A stretch of DNA of 64,000 nt from Thalassospira lucentensis (GTDB lineage Bacteria > Pseudomonadota > Alphaproteobacteria > Rhodospirillales > Thalassospiraceae). Where the stretch lies: NCBI RefSeq assembly GCF_001613805.1, contig NZ_LPVY01000021.1, forward strand, positions 186,001 through 250,000, read 5' to 3'. This document shows, in pieces, positions 25,258-33,354 of the stretch. Under the pieces are notes generated by a model, which worked only from the letters and a program-made list of their open reading frames with translations, ran no database searches and had not been told where the DNA came from. How positions within the stretch are numbered: position 1 is the first letter of the stretch; the number at the start of each line of letters is the position of its first letter. A program made the translations under genes and the position numbers.

Positions 25258-25311
25258 CGTCATTCCCGCGAACGCGGGAATCCAGTCCTCCGTGCCGCAT
25301 CCTCAAACGCC
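25258..25311. repeat. Dispersed intergenic repeat, half unit
   Basis: GTCATTCCCGCG-AAC-GCGGGAATCCAGTCC with its CCTCAAACGCC tail, between convergent genes. Confidence 0.8.
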
Positions 25312-25328
25312 GCCAAAGGACAAAGGGC

Positions 25329-25790
25329 CTAATCCACCGGTCTCACCCCATAAGTCGCCATCGCCCCGGCCCGCATGTCGGCTTCGTTAACATCGGCCCT
25401 GAACCGATAGCTCGGCGCAACAATCTCGCGCGCCTGATCAATTGCCACATCAATCACCATGCCGACCTTAAACGCATCGCCCGCCATGCCCTGCAGGATC
25501 ACATGCCGCTCGGCAAAACCGTCATCACCGTTCTTCAGAAGCACCGCCCGCCCGTAAAGCTGCCAGCCCTTCTGCGAAAACACGTCAACGAAACTGACAC
25601 AGACACGCGGGTCATGGCGGATATTCTTCACCGATTGTGGGGATGCGATATTGGCAATGATGATCCGGTCCTCGCCATAACAGGCAAAGATTTCCTTCGG
25701 ACTGACCGACGGCCCGTCTTCGGAAACGCTCGCCAGCCAGCACAAAACCGCCCGCCCGGCATAATCGCGAATGTCATCTGTCAGAAGCAT
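25329..25790 (-). CDS. Pyridoxamine 5'-phosphate oxidase family flavoprotein
   Basis: A 153-residue split-barrel protein that probably binds FMN or a related cofactor. The run RAVLCWLASVSEDGPSVSPKEI, then RIIIANIASPQSVKNIRHDPRVCVSFVD, is the usual PPOX-type fold of general stress or reductase-like proteins. ATG 25790 (MLLTDDIRD) matches family N-termini; the 21 residues further upstream are not conserved in character. Its activity is unknown. It lies upstream of the terminator of the following operon, on the same strand. Confidence 0.82.
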   Translation of the reverse strand: MLLTDDIRDYAGRAVLCWLASVSEDGPSVSPKEIFACYGEDRIIIANIASPQSVKNIRHDPRVCVSFVDVFSQKGWQLYGRAVLLKNGDDGFAERHVILQGMAGDAFKVGMVIDVAIDQAREIVAPSYRFRADVNEADMRAGAMATYGVRPVD

Positions 25791-25843
25791 GGTTTTTCCG
25801 GTTTGTTGACGCCCCAATACTCTGCCACCGCAATCCCGAAACC

Positions 25844-25881
25844 ACAAAAACAAAACCCGCCTTCCAACGGGAAAGGCGGGT
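25844..25881 (-). terminator. Intrinsic terminator of the HAD-nucleotidyltransferase operon
   Basis: ACCCGCCTT (25855-25863) pairs with AAGGCGGGT (25873-25881); TTTTGTTTTTGTGG follows on the minus strand. Confidence 0.9.
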
Positions 25882-25901
25882 GCAAACGGAATTACAGCAA
25901 A

Positions 25902-26096
25902 TCAGTAATTCGCCTTAAAAGGCGGCTCTCGCCCGTCCCTTGCGGCAAGCTCGGCAATATTGCGCAACAGATTACGCTTGCTTTGGGTGCGCCGACGACC
26001 GGAATTTGGCTGCACGTCACCATTGCCAGACAGGCCCAATTCGGCCCGTTTCTGGCTGATGCGTGCTGCCAATTCTTCAATCGTGATTTCGCGCAT
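25902..26096 (-). CDS. Small basic protein coupled to a nucleotidyltransferase
   Basis: A 64-residue protein with an acidic start (MREITIEELAARISQKRAEL) and a basic middle (GRRRTQSKRN). It overlaps the end of the nucleotidyltransferase gene by 20 bases and is followed by a strong terminator, so it is translated as the last gene of that operon. It is not a family I recognise. Size and tight coupling are compatible with the small partner of a toxin-antitoxin-like pair. Confidence 0.6.
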   Translation of the reverse strand: MREITIEELAARISQKRAELGLSGNGDVQPNSGRRRTQSKRNLLRNIAELAARDGREPPFKANY

Positions 26097-26664
26097 TCAC
26101 GTGTTTTTCCAGAAAATTCAAATCGAAATCGCCTGAAGTTTCCTCGACGATACGTTTATCAAGATAAGGTTTATCAAGCTCAAACGCAAGCTGGTACAGG
26201 CGTACAGCCTGATCAAGCATATCTGAAGCATAGTGCGGCGGGCTGTTGTATTGACCCATGCGATCTGCAATCAAATCTTCGATGCAAATCACCGAAACGC
26301 TATGGTCCGCATCCAGCCGAAGCAGATAGACACGATCATAGCTCCCGCGCCCATCCATGAGGTTACTATCAACAACCTCGACACCGACTTTCAGCTTCGG
26401 GTGCTGAAACCCGCGGGAAAATGATCCCGGCCCGACACTGCGCTCAAAGCCGACAGCCTCAAGGGCATCCTCGAACACCTGCTGCCAGGCTGTTACGATA
26501 TCAAGATCACCGGAAACAAGCTCGCCAAGTGTCGCCAGTTCAACAGCCGCACCACCGACAAGCACGGGCCGATTATGACCATGTCGCTCCACGACATCTG
26601 ACGCCTCGGACAGCAGTCGCAATGCTTCGACTAATTCGGGCCTGTAAAAGGCGTTTACCAACAA
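26077..26664 (-). CDS. Nucleotidyltransferase of the AbiEii/MNT-like type
   Basis: A 195-residue protein with the polymerase-beta-type nucleotidyltransferase core: VLVGGAAVELATLG followed by GDLDIV (D53 and D55, metal ligands) and a third acidic strand (VGVEVVDSN). The later helical part with YASDMLDQAVRLYQLAF resembles AbiEii-like and DUF6036-type proteins. The start is a TTG at 26664 preceded by GGGGA and overlapping the end of the HAD gene by 10 bases; no ATG fits before the catalytic loop. It sits in one transcript between an HAD hydrolase and a small ORF. Toxin, RNA-modifying or housekeeping roles are all possible. Confidence 0.75.
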   Translation of the reverse strand: MLVNAFYRPELVEALRLLSEASDVVERHGHNRPVLVGGAAVELATLGELVSGDLDIVTAWQQVFEDALEAVGFERSVGPGSFSRGFQHPKLKVGVEVVDSNLMDGRGSYDRVYLLRLDADHSVSVICIEDLIADRMGQYNSPPHYASDMLDQAVRLYQLAFELDKPYLDKRIVEETSGDFDLNFLEKHVNARNHD

Positions 26665-27539
26665 AAATCCCCAACCGCATAGGTAATGCTGCGCCCGGTC
26701 GCGTTCAGCAGGGCATCAAGCTTGCCTTTCTCGGGCAATGTTCCGCGCGGTGCGCCAAGTTCCTCGGCATGGATGCCGCCGGTCACGAGTGCGACATCAA
26801 GCCCGGCATTGTTTGATCCGGCAACATCGGTCGAAAGGCTGTCGCCGACGACCAGAAGCTTCGCATCCGGGCCCTTGTCAAACAGTTGCAGGCAGAAATC
26901 ATAGGCACTCGCCAGCGGCTTGCCTTCCCAGCGGACATTGCCGCCAAGCACCTCGTAACGCGCGGCAATCGCACCGGCACAGATGATGCGATCCCCGCCG
27001 CGGATCACTTCGCGGTCCGGGTTCGGGCACAGCATCGGAAGGTCGCGCGCCTTGGCAGCATGCAGCAGATCCTCATAAACCGAAACCGCGTCATAATCGT
27101 CATTCGGCCCCGTCACCAGAAGCCAGTCGGCATCTTCAACCGTCTTGACCATCTCGACATCCTGGCCTTCAAACATCGACATATCGCGCACCGGGCCGAC
27201 ACTCATGACCTTGCGGCCAAGCTTCGCATACCAAGGATCGGTCCGTGCGAGAAGCTGGCTATAGGCGATCTCGCCCGATGCCACCGCCGGGCCATAAAGG
27301 TCGCGCGCGATACCCATATCTTCCATGCGTGCGACCACGACGCTGGACCGGCGCGGCGCGTTCGACAGAAGGGCCACCGGCACACCGGCCTTTTTAAGCG
27401 CCTCCATCGCCAGGATGGAACTTGGATAGGGCGTGACCCCGTCATGCACCACGCCCCAAAGATCAAGGATCACCGCATCGTACTGTTCGATCACTTCCGA
27501 CAGGCCGTTGATCATCTGATAGCTGGTGCCAACCGTCAT
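26655..27539 (-). CDS. HAD-IIA family hydrolase (TIGR01459 type)
   Basis: A cytoplasmic phosphatase-like enzyme of 294 residues. Motif I is VILDLWGVVHDG (the first Asp is the nucleophile), motif II LLSNAPR, and the late motifs are GKPLASAYDF and VVGDSLSTDVAGSNNAG. The IIA cap lies between. TIGR01459 proteins are widespread in Alphaproteobacteria without an assigned substrate; relatives act on sugar or nucleotide monophosphates. It is the first gene of an apparent three-gene overlapping operon. Confidence 0.9.
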   Translation of the reverse strand: MTVGTSYQMINGLSEVIEQYDAVILDLWGVVHDGVTPYPSSILAMEALKKAGVPVALLSNAPRRSSVVVARMEDMGIARDLYGPAVASGEIAYSQLLARTDPWYAKLGRKVMSVGPVRDMSMFEGQDVEMVKTVEDADWLLVTGPNDDYDAVSVYEDLLHAAKARDLPMLCPNPDREVIRGGDRIICAGAIAARYEVLGGNVRWEGKPLASAYDFCLQLFDKGPDAKLLVVGDSLSTDVAGSNNAGLDVALVTGGIHAEELGAPRGTLPEKGKLDALLNATGRSITYAVGDFCW

Positions 27540-27620
27540 TCACGCATTCCACTTCATGTTAAAATCGTCGTCATCCTCGCGGCGGGCTTGACGGGAAAGC
27601 CCAAAGCCATCCCACCCAAA

Positions 27621-27658
27621 CCGTCACTCCCGCGCACGCGGGAGTCCAGATTGCCACA
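27621..27658. repeat. Dispersed intergenic repeat, half unit
   Basis: CGTCACTCCCGCG-CAC-GCGGGAGTCCAGA, located between the PyrD stop and the HAD start. Confidence 0.75.
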
Positions 27659-27666
27659 GGTAAATC

Positions 27667-28977
27667 CTATTCCGTCGGTCCGTTTTGGGGCCCGGACTTT
27701 GGCTCGGCCTTTGGTGCCGCCTTCGGCGCAGCCTTGCTTTTCGCCGCCGCTGGCTTGGATGCAGGCTTCTTGGCAGCAGTCTTCGCCGCTGGCTTCTTAG
27801 CTGCCGTTTTAGCCGCCGGAGCCACCTTCGCCACCTCGGCCTTGGCGGGTTCCGCCTTCGCCGTCACCGCCGCCTTGGCCGCGCGCGCCTCATCCACCGG
27901 GGCGCTGCGCCCGGAAATCTCCGGATAGGCCGCCCCAACCGCATCGGCAACACTGGCAAAACCGTCCTTACGCAACCGCCGTGCAAGGTCTTCCTTGATA
28001 TCGGTCACAAGCTCCAGCCCGTGATAGACAAGGGCGGAATAAAGCTGCACCAGCGACGCCCCATTAAGGATCTTCTCATAGGCATCCTTGCCCGATGCAA
28101 TCCCCCCCACCCCGATCAACGGAATTTTGCCTTCGGTCAGGCGGTAAAAATCGGCCAGAACCTTGGTCGAGGGCTCCATAAGCGGCGGGCCGGAAAGACC
28201 ACCCTTTTCATCCTGATCATAGGAATTAAGCCCGACCGGCCGGTCAATCGTGGTGTTCGAAACAATCATGCCATCAAGCTTGAGCTTCAACACCACCGCA
28301 GCAATATCGGCCTTGTCTTCCTCCGTCAGGTCCGGCGCGACCTTCAGCAGCACCGGCACACCCTTGGCATGGCTATCGCGTGCCGAAAGGACCGATGTCA
28401 GAAGCGCCTCAAGCGGCGCACGTCCCTGCAATGCCCGCAGACCCGGCGTATTGGGCGAGGACACATTGACCACCAGATAATCGGCATAGGGACCAAGGGC
28501 CGCAACACCCTTCACATAATCCGCCGCCGCGTCCTCGGAATATTTGTTTTTGCCAAGATTGGCACCCAGAATGCCCTTGCGTGCGCGCTTGCGCAGGCGC
28601 TCGGCAACAACGGCGGCACCCTCGTTATTAAAGCCCATGCGGTTGATCACCGCCCGGTCGGAATAAAGCCGGAAAAGCCGGGGCTTGGGATTACCCGGTT
28701 GCGGTTCGGGGGTGACCGATCCGATTTCGACAAAGCCGAACCCGTGCGAAAGCGCCTGATTGGGGACCTCGGCATTTTTGTCAAACCCCGCGGCAAGCCC
28801 GACCGGATTGGCAAATTTGCGCCCGAAAACCTCGGTCTCAAGGATCGGCGTGGCATCCAGCGCATCATCATCGCGCGGCACCAGATTGTTTTTCAGCGCG
28901 CAAATCGCAAGACCATGCGCGGTCTCCGCATCAATCCAGCGCACAACCGGCAAAACCAGTGACTTGTACCACCCCAC
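27667..28977 (-). CDS. pyrD: Quinone-dependent dihydroorotate dehydrogenase with histone-H1-like tail
   Basis: Class 2 DHODH, oxidising dihydroorotate to orotate with membrane quinone as acceptor in pyrimidine synthesis. Core motifs: FANPVGLAAGFDKNAEV, FVEIGSVTPEPQPGNPKPR, NRMGFNN, the catalytic Ser region VVNVSSPNTPGLR, IVSNTT and GVGGIASG. The core ends near NGASLVQLYSALVY...LRKDGF. It is followed by about 80 residues of Ala/Lys/Pro-rich sequence (AAKKPAAKTAAKKPASKPA), which normal PyrD lacks. GTG 28977 has GGAG eight bases upstream and gives the usual short membrane-binding N-terminus; TTG 29040 would add 21 residues. Confidence 0.9.
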   Translation of the reverse strand: MGWYKSLVLPVVRWIDAETAHGLAICALKNNLVPRDDDALDATPILETEVFGRKFANPVGLAAGFDKNAEVPNQALSHGFGFVEIGSVTPEPQPGNPKPRLFRLYSDRAVINRMGFNNEGAAVVAERLRKRARKGILGANLGKNKYSEDAAADYVKGVAALGPYADYLVVNVSSPNTPGLRALQGRAPLEALLTSVLSARDSHAKGVPVLLKVAPDLTEEDKADIAAVVLKLKLDGMIVSNTTIDRPVGLNSYDQDEKGGLSGPPLMEPSTKVLADFYRLTEGKIPLIGVGGIASGKDAYEKILNGASLVQLYSALVYHGLELVTDIKEDLARRLRKDGFASVADAVGAAYPEISGRSAPVDEARAAKAAVTAKAEPAKAEVAKVAPAAKTAAKKPAAKTAAKKPASKPAAAKSKAAPKAAPKAEPKSGPQNGPTE

Positions 28978-29229
28978 GCGACCTGCTCCGTGCTTGTAAA
29001 TACCTGCCTTGTTCTTACGCTGTGAGGGAGGATGGGGCAAGGATCAATGGCGTTAAAGCCACCTGTCACGCCCGCATCCACCGTCAAATGTCAGCTATAT
29101 CTTACTTTTAAGGGGAAAATGCCGAAACCGACGTTTTTGTCAGTTATTTCTGACATTTGCGGCTTTCCTGTCAGGCAAGAAAACCCGTGACACCTTCGTC
29201 GCCCAAGGCGGCGGTTGGGGCATGGGCTC

Positions 29230-29613
29230 CTAAACCCGCTCCTCCATCCGCGCATCAAACGCCACCCGCGCCTTTTCCACCTCGTCGTAATGATCGCGCG
29301 TCCACGTATAAAGCGCCTTGAACGGCTCCACCAGCGACCGGCCAAGATCGGTGATTTCATATTCGACCGCGACCGGCGATGTCGCGATCACGTGGCGGGC
29401 GACAATGCCATTGCGTTCAAGCTTGCGCAGCGTCTGCGTCAACGCCTTCTGCGTAATCCCCTCAAGCCCGCGCTTGATCGCGTTAAACCGCAAGGGTCCG
29501 TGGGCCAGCACCGCCAGGATCATCATCGACCATTTATCGGCAATCTGGTCCAGAAGCTCCCGGCTCGGACAGTTCGAGCGGAACATCTCGATCGAACATT
29601 CTTTCATTACCAT
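29230..29613 (-). CDS. HxlR family transcriptional regulator
   Basis: A 127-residue winged-helix protein. The HxlR signature is clear: CPSRELLDQIADKWSMMILA, LAHGPLRFNAIKRGLEGITQ and KALTQTLRKLERNGIVAR. The conserved early Cys residues (C6, C15) suggest a thiol or electrophile sensor, as in relatives controlling quinone or aldehyde detoxification. It is divergent from the Old Yellow Enzyme gene with an inverted repeat between, so it probably represses both. Confidence 0.9.
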   Translation of the reverse strand: MVMKECSIEMFRSNCPSRELLDQIADKWSMMILAVLAHGPLRFNAIKRGLEGITQKALTQTLRKLERNGIVARHVIATSPVAVEYEITDLGRSLVEPFKALYTWTRDHYDEVEKARVAFDARMEERV

Positions 29614-29663
29614 GGCATTTCCACCTCATTTCCTCCGGCTTGGGGCCATCCAGGTTTCCTCAA

Positions 29664-29707
29664 GTATACCTGGTAACTTCAAGGTGCCTGATTGACAGTA
29701 GGTATAC
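29664..29707. promoter_or_regulatory. Divergent operator region of HxlR / Old Yellow Enzyme
   Basis: GTATACCT (29664-29671) and AGGTATAC (29700-29707) are inverted copies separated by 28 bases between the two divergent genes. They are candidate HxlR binding sites. Confidence 0.55.
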
Positions 29708-29758
29708 ACCGTATATCTAGTAGCCACCATACACCCAATTCCAATCGGAGGATAGCCG

Positions 29759-30874
29759 ATGTCAGATACCAATGTTCTTTTTCAACCCTTCAAGCTGAAA
29801 ACCCTGGAGCTTTCCAACCGCATCGTCATGGCGCCGATGACGCGCTCGCACGCGGTTGACGGCATCCCCGGCCCGGTCAATGCCGATTATTATCGCAAGC
29901 GCGCCGAAGGCGGTGTCGGCCTGATCCTGTCCGAGGGCACAGTGATCAACCGCCCGTCATCGCGCAACGATCCGGGCATTCCGTTCTTCCACGGCGCCGA
30001 TGCGCTTTCCGGCTGGAAGGCCGTGGCGGATGCCGTACATGGTGCCGGTGGCAAGATGGGTCCGCAGCTTTGGCATACCGGATCGGTCAAAAGCTTCCAG
30101 ACCGAATGGGTGCCCGATACCCCGGTCGAAAGCCCGTCGGGCCTTGTCGCGCCGAACGAGCCGCGCGGCAATACCATGTCTGATGCCGATATCGCCGACA
30201 CCATCGCCGCCTTCGCCCAGGCCGCCCTTGATGCCAAAAATGCCGGTTTTGATACCTTTGAAATTCACGGCGCGCATGGTTACCTGATTGATCAGTTCTT
30301 CTGGTCGGGCACCAACCTGCGTACTGACCGCTTTGGCGGCAAAACCATCCGCGAACGCGCGACCTTTGCGCGCGAAGTCGTCGCCGCCATGCGTGCCGCC
30401 GTTGGCCCGGATTTCCCGATCATCCTGCGTGTCAGCCAATGGAAACAGCAGGATTTCGCGGCCCGTCTGGCAACAACCCCCGATGAAATGACCGACTGGC
30501 TTGGCCCGCTGGTCGATGCCGGGGTGGATATCATCCATGCGTCCCAACGCCGTTTCTGGGAACCGGAATTCCCCGAACTGGACGGCGAAAACGGCCTGAA
30601 CTTTGCCGGCTGGGCGAAAAAACTGACCGGGGCGGCGACGATTTCGGTCGGCTCTGTCGGGCTTTCCGGTGATTTCATGACCGCGTTTGCCGGCGAAGGT
30701 TCGGCCACCGCAGGGCTTGATGAACTGGTCAGCCGCATGGAACGCGACGAATTCGACCTGATCGCGGTCGGCCGTGCGCTGATCACCGATGCCGCCTGGA
30801 CCGCCAAGGTGCGCGACAACAAAACCGACGCCCTGCTGGGCTTTGATCCGGCAACGCTCGGCGAACTGGTCTGA
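29759..30874 (+). CDS. Old Yellow Enzyme family alkene reductase
   Basis: An FMN enzyme of 371 residues reducing activated C=C or nitro groups with NAD(P)H. FQPFKLKTLELSNRIVMAPMTR is the family N-terminus. QLWHTG and the paired His in FEIHGAHGYL (H170, H173) bind the substrate carbonyl or nitro group. TNLRTDRFGG and VGRALITD complete the barrel. The start follows CGGAGGAT. With the divergent HxlR regulator it forms an electrophile-response pair. The natural substrate is unknown. Confidence 0.92.
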   Translation: MSDTNVLFQPFKLKTLELSNRIVMAPMTRSHAVDGIPGPVNADYYRKRAEGGVGLILSEGTVINRPSSRNDPGIPFFHGADALSGWKAVADAVHGAGGKMGPQLWHTGSVKSFQTEWVPDTPVESPSGLVAPNEPRGNTMSDADIADTIAAFAQAALDAKNAGFDTFEIHGAHGYLIDQFFWSGTNLRTDRFGGKTIRERATFAREVVAAMRAAVGPDFPIILRVSQWKQQDFAARLATTPDEMTDWLGPLVDAGVDIIHASQRRFWEPEFPELDGENGLNFAGWAKKLTGAATISVGSVGLSGDFMTAFAGEGSATAGLDELVSRMERDEFDLIAVGRALITDAAWTAKVRDNKTDALLGFDPATLGELV

Positions 30875-30915
30875 TCGATAGGGTTTGATTGCAGAAACGG
30901 CTTCCGGCCCATCTC

Positions 30916-30950
30916 CGTCATTCCCGCGCAGGCGGGAATCCAGTCCCTTG
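30916..30950. repeat. Dispersed intergenic repeat, half unit
   Basis: CGTCATTCCCGCG-CAG-GCGGGAATCCAGTCC after the Old Yellow Enzyme stop. Confidence 0.8.
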
Positions 30951-30993
30951 ACTCAACGGGGGGTGGTTTCCGGGGCGGCCTGTTCCTCGACGC

Positions 30994-31031
30994 AAAAGGG
31001 CGGTGCCATCCCGGCATCGCCCTTTCTTTAT
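30994..31031 (+). terminator. Intrinsic terminator
   Basis: AAAGGGCGGTGCC (30995-31007) pairs, with small mismatches, with GGCATCGCCCTTT (31013-31025), followed by a T-rich stretch. Confidence 0.8.
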
Positions 31032-31085
31032 GCCCGCCTGAAAACTATCTGAAGGAAAGCCACCGACAAAAAAAGGAGGCCCCAG

Positions 31086-31322
31086 ATGAAACCCCCAATG
31101 GATGCCTCCGAAATCACCCGGCTGCAAAGCCGCCTCGCCGCCCGCGATCCCGGTGAATTTCACTTTCCGGAAATTTACGGCCCCGGCTGGGATACGCTTT
31201 ATATCGGGGACAAGGTCAGCATCGGCCGCCATTTTCTGCAAGCCGTGCGGGCCGGATATTTCCCCACTGTCGAGGATACCGGCAAAAAGCGCGGCGGCGG
31301 GCGGGTCTATCGTCGGCTGTAA
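31086..31322 (+). CDS. Small conserved-looking protein (tentatively DUF1413-like)
   Basis: A 78-residue protein with a strong AAAGGAGG ribosome site, so it is surely translated. The core FHFPEIYGPGWDTLYIGDKVSIGRHF, then YFPTVEDTGKKRGGGRVYRRL, resembles small DUF1413-type proteins in which a flexible basic C-terminus follows a compact fold; that match is tentative. It ends back to back with the convergent DUF952 gene (adjacent stop codons). Function unknown. Confidence 0.7.
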   Translation: MKPPMDASEITRLQSRLAARDPGEFHFPEIYGPGWDTLYIGDKVSIGRHFLQAVRAGYFPTVEDTGKKRGGGRVYRRL

Positions 31323-31703
31323 CTATCCTCTGCTCATATAGTCGGGGCGCAGATCCTCCGGCAGGATGTGAACTTCGTTATCATCAAGTTTCAGGTCATC
31401 AACGCGTGCAACATGCTCGACCGAAAGCTGATCATAAAGATGCGGGAACAGCGTGCCACCGCGCGTCGGTTCCCATTTAAGCTTGTCCGCGACCGCCTCG
31501 ACCGGCACATGCAAAAGCCGCAATCCCCCGCGTTTCGGGTAATGCAGCGCAAGCGTCGCCGCCAGCGTATCGATGGTGGAAAAATGGATGAAGCCATCCG
31601 CAATATCGTGCGGTGCCCCGGCATAATGCCCGGTCGCCAGCGCCTCGGCCCATTCGTCCGAACCCAATACGCGGTAAATCATGGTATGTGATGTGTTTGT
31701 CAT
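31323..31703 (-). CDS. DUF952 domain protein
   Basis: A 126-residue cytoplasmic protein. The pattern YRVLGSDEWAEALATGHYAGAPHDIADGFIHFST followed by LRLLHVPVEAV and FPHLYDQLSVEHV is the DUF952 fold, which is related to ADP-ribosyltransferase-like folds but has no assigned reaction. Start ATG 31703, with 31682 as an alternative. Its stop abuts the stop of the small gene at 31086-31322. Confidence 0.87.
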   Translation of the reverse strand: MTNTSHTMIYRVLGSDEWAEALATGHYAGAPHDIADGFIHFSTIDTLAATLALHYPKRGGLRLLHVPVEAVADKLKWEPTRGGTLFPHLYDQLSVEHVARVDDLKLDDNEVHILPEDLRPDYMSRG

Positions 31704-31763
31704 CCGGGGAATGTAGGGCGCGTCCCCGCTTTGCGCAATATGGCATCAATCGCGCGCTGTGAA

Positions 31764-32351
31764 CTATATCAGAACTGCCATAAACCCGCCGACCGCCGCC
31801 ACCGTGATGATGATCGCCGACAGCATCAAAGCCCCGTCACGCACAAGGATCGCAAGCCCGAAGGCGGCAATCGCGCTCATCGGTGCGATCCCGGCAAAAG
31901 GTATCATTTCAAAAAACGGCACCACAGCCGAAAGCAGCAGGCAGATCACCGCCGCCACCCGCACCGCATGCCGCCCGGTCAGGGCCGGCAACCGCCCGTA
32001 AAACCAGCGATCAAGCTTCCCCGCCACCGGTTCGATCCGGCGCATCGCCTCGGCGACGCTGGCCCCGTCAAACGACCGGCGACCCAGGATACCCGGCAAC
32101 CACAAATGCGACCGCCCGAGAACGATCTGAATGGCAAAAAGTGCGACAATCACCGCCAAAACCGCTGGCACCATCGGAATACCCGATAGGGGCGTCAACC
32201 CGATCAGGCCCGGCACAAACAGGAACGGCCCATAACTCCGCCGCCCCAGCACGGCCACCATATCCTCGACCGAAACCGCGCGCCGCCCCGCTGCCCGATC
32301 CCGGATCCGCGCCACAATCCCGCCCACGGAACCCGGCCCTGTGTCCGTCAT
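31764..32351 (-). CDS. ExoD family membrane protein
   Basis: A 195-residue polytopic membrane protein of the ExoD family (PF06055 type), named for a Sinorhizobium gene affecting exopolysaccharide and alkali tolerance. Visible: SVEDMVAVLGRRSYGPFLFVPGLIGLTPLSGIPMVPAVLA, then FDGASVAEAMRRIEPVAGKLDRWF, then two further hydrophobic helices. Its upstream sequence is partly duplicated about 860 bases away, beyond the kinase gene. Biochemical role unknown. Confidence 0.87.
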   Translation of the reverse strand: MTDTGPGSVGGIVARIRDRAAGRRAVSVEDMVAVLGRRSYGPFLFVPGLIGLTPLSGIPMVPAVLAVIVALFAIQIVLGRSHLWLPGILGRRSFDGASVAEAMRRIEPVAGKLDRWFYGRLPALTGRHAVRVAAVICLLLSAVVPFFEMIPFAGIAPMSAIAAFGLAILVRDGALMLSAIIITVAAVGGFMAVLI

Positions 32352-32434
32352 GCCAACCCTCGCTGCCTGTTTGCAAAATCACGTTGTCCCTGCAACGCGG
32401 GGTCGGCGGGTTTGTTTCAGGGTGTACTGCCTGC
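32349..32434. repeat. Imperfect direct repeat, copy A
   Basis: From the ExoD start codon outward (GCCTGTTTGC...TGCAACGCGGGGT...TTTCAG) this matches 33213-33300 in order and orientation with small gaps. The two copies bracket the kinase gene. Confidence 0.75.
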
Positions 32435-32453
32435 CTCGGGATTGTTGTGATCC

Positions 32454-33164
32454 ATGCGGCGTATCGTGGTAACTTATTGGCTGATCCGATCGCAGTTAAG
32501 ACACCCCAAAAGGACCGCAGCCATACATATCCCCAAAGATTTCATCTTTTTGATCGGCCCCGGCGGCGTTGGAAAAACAAAGACGGCCAAACAGCTTGCG
32601 CCGCGGCTTGGATATGACTGCATTGACCTCGATGATTACTTTTGCGAACAGGTTGAAAATATTCGCGTTTTCATCGCGAACTATGGATATCGGGAATATG
32701 TGATTGCGAACGCGCGCTGCTTTCGCGAAATCGTCCAGAATTGCCAACGCGACACCGTCATTTCACTGTCGTCCGGCTTCCTCATCATCGAAGAAGCCGC
32801 AGAAGTGGTTGAGGCAAATCGCGAAGCTGTAGAGCGCCTAGGAACAACGGTTCTGCTCACCCCCTCGCACGACAGTCAAAAGGCAGCAGACATTGTGGCA
32901 AAGCGTCAATCTGAACGCGGGCTTGGCCTGAACGAACATCAAGAACGCCAGAAATTTCTGGCACGCATGCGGGTTTACGAGAGATTTGCGCAGCATATCG
33001 AGATTTCCAGCGACGATCCGGCGGATATCGCAGACCGGATCGTGCGGAAAATTGTCCCGCAATCTGCCGTCGATGGCATCCGCACGGGACTAAAACAGAT
33101 TATCGAGGGTCAGGGGCAGGATGCGGGGAGCTTCTTTAAGGAGCTTGGGGCTCCGCATAAATGA
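32454..33164 (+). CDS. Shikimate-kinase-like P-loop kinase
   Basis: A protein of about 236 residues with Walker A GPGGVGKTKTAKQLA (35-49) and the following IDLDDYF, which matches the substrate-binding Asp region of shikimate/gluconate kinases. SLSSGFL and LTPSHDSQKAADIVAKRQSERGL follow the family pattern (LID region), and the C-terminal 40 residues are extra. Base composition is lower in GC than its neighbours. It lies between two imperfect direct repeats, suggesting insertion. Start 32454 is uncertain (no strong ribosome site). The real substrate is unknown; housekeeping AroK is usually encoded with aroB, which is not here. Confidence 0.75.
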   Translation: MRRIVVTYWLIRSQLRHPKRTAAIHIPKDFIFLIGPGGVGKTKTAKQLAPRLGYDCIDLDDYFCEQVENIRVFIANYGYREYVIANARCFREIVQNCQRDTVISLSSGFLIIEEAAEVVEANREAVERLGTTVLLTPSHDSQKAADIVAKRQSERGLGLNEHQERQKFLARMRVYERFAQHIEISSDDPADIADRIVRKIVPQSAVDGIRTGLKQIIEGQGQDAGSFFKELGAPHK

Positions 33165-33212
33165 AGCAATACTGGGTCGCCATGTAGCCCACAGAGGCCG
33201 CCCTGCCTCCAT

Positions 33213-33300
33213 CATGCCACGCTTCGCAGCCTGTTTGCGCAATGATGCAGCCCTTGCAACGCCGGGTGAGTTTCTTTCAGAGAGAAAAATACCTTTACTG
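33213..33300. repeat. Imperfect direct repeat, copy B
   Basis: GCCTGTTTGCGCAATGATG...CTTGCAACGCCGGGT...TTTCAG, homologous to 32349-32434. It marks the boundary before the AT-rich operon; 33165-33354 otherwise holds no gene. Confidence 0.75.
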
Positions 33301-33354
33301 CCTGAAAAGAATAAATCACACACCCCAAATAAATAATCAGATAACCTAGTAAAT

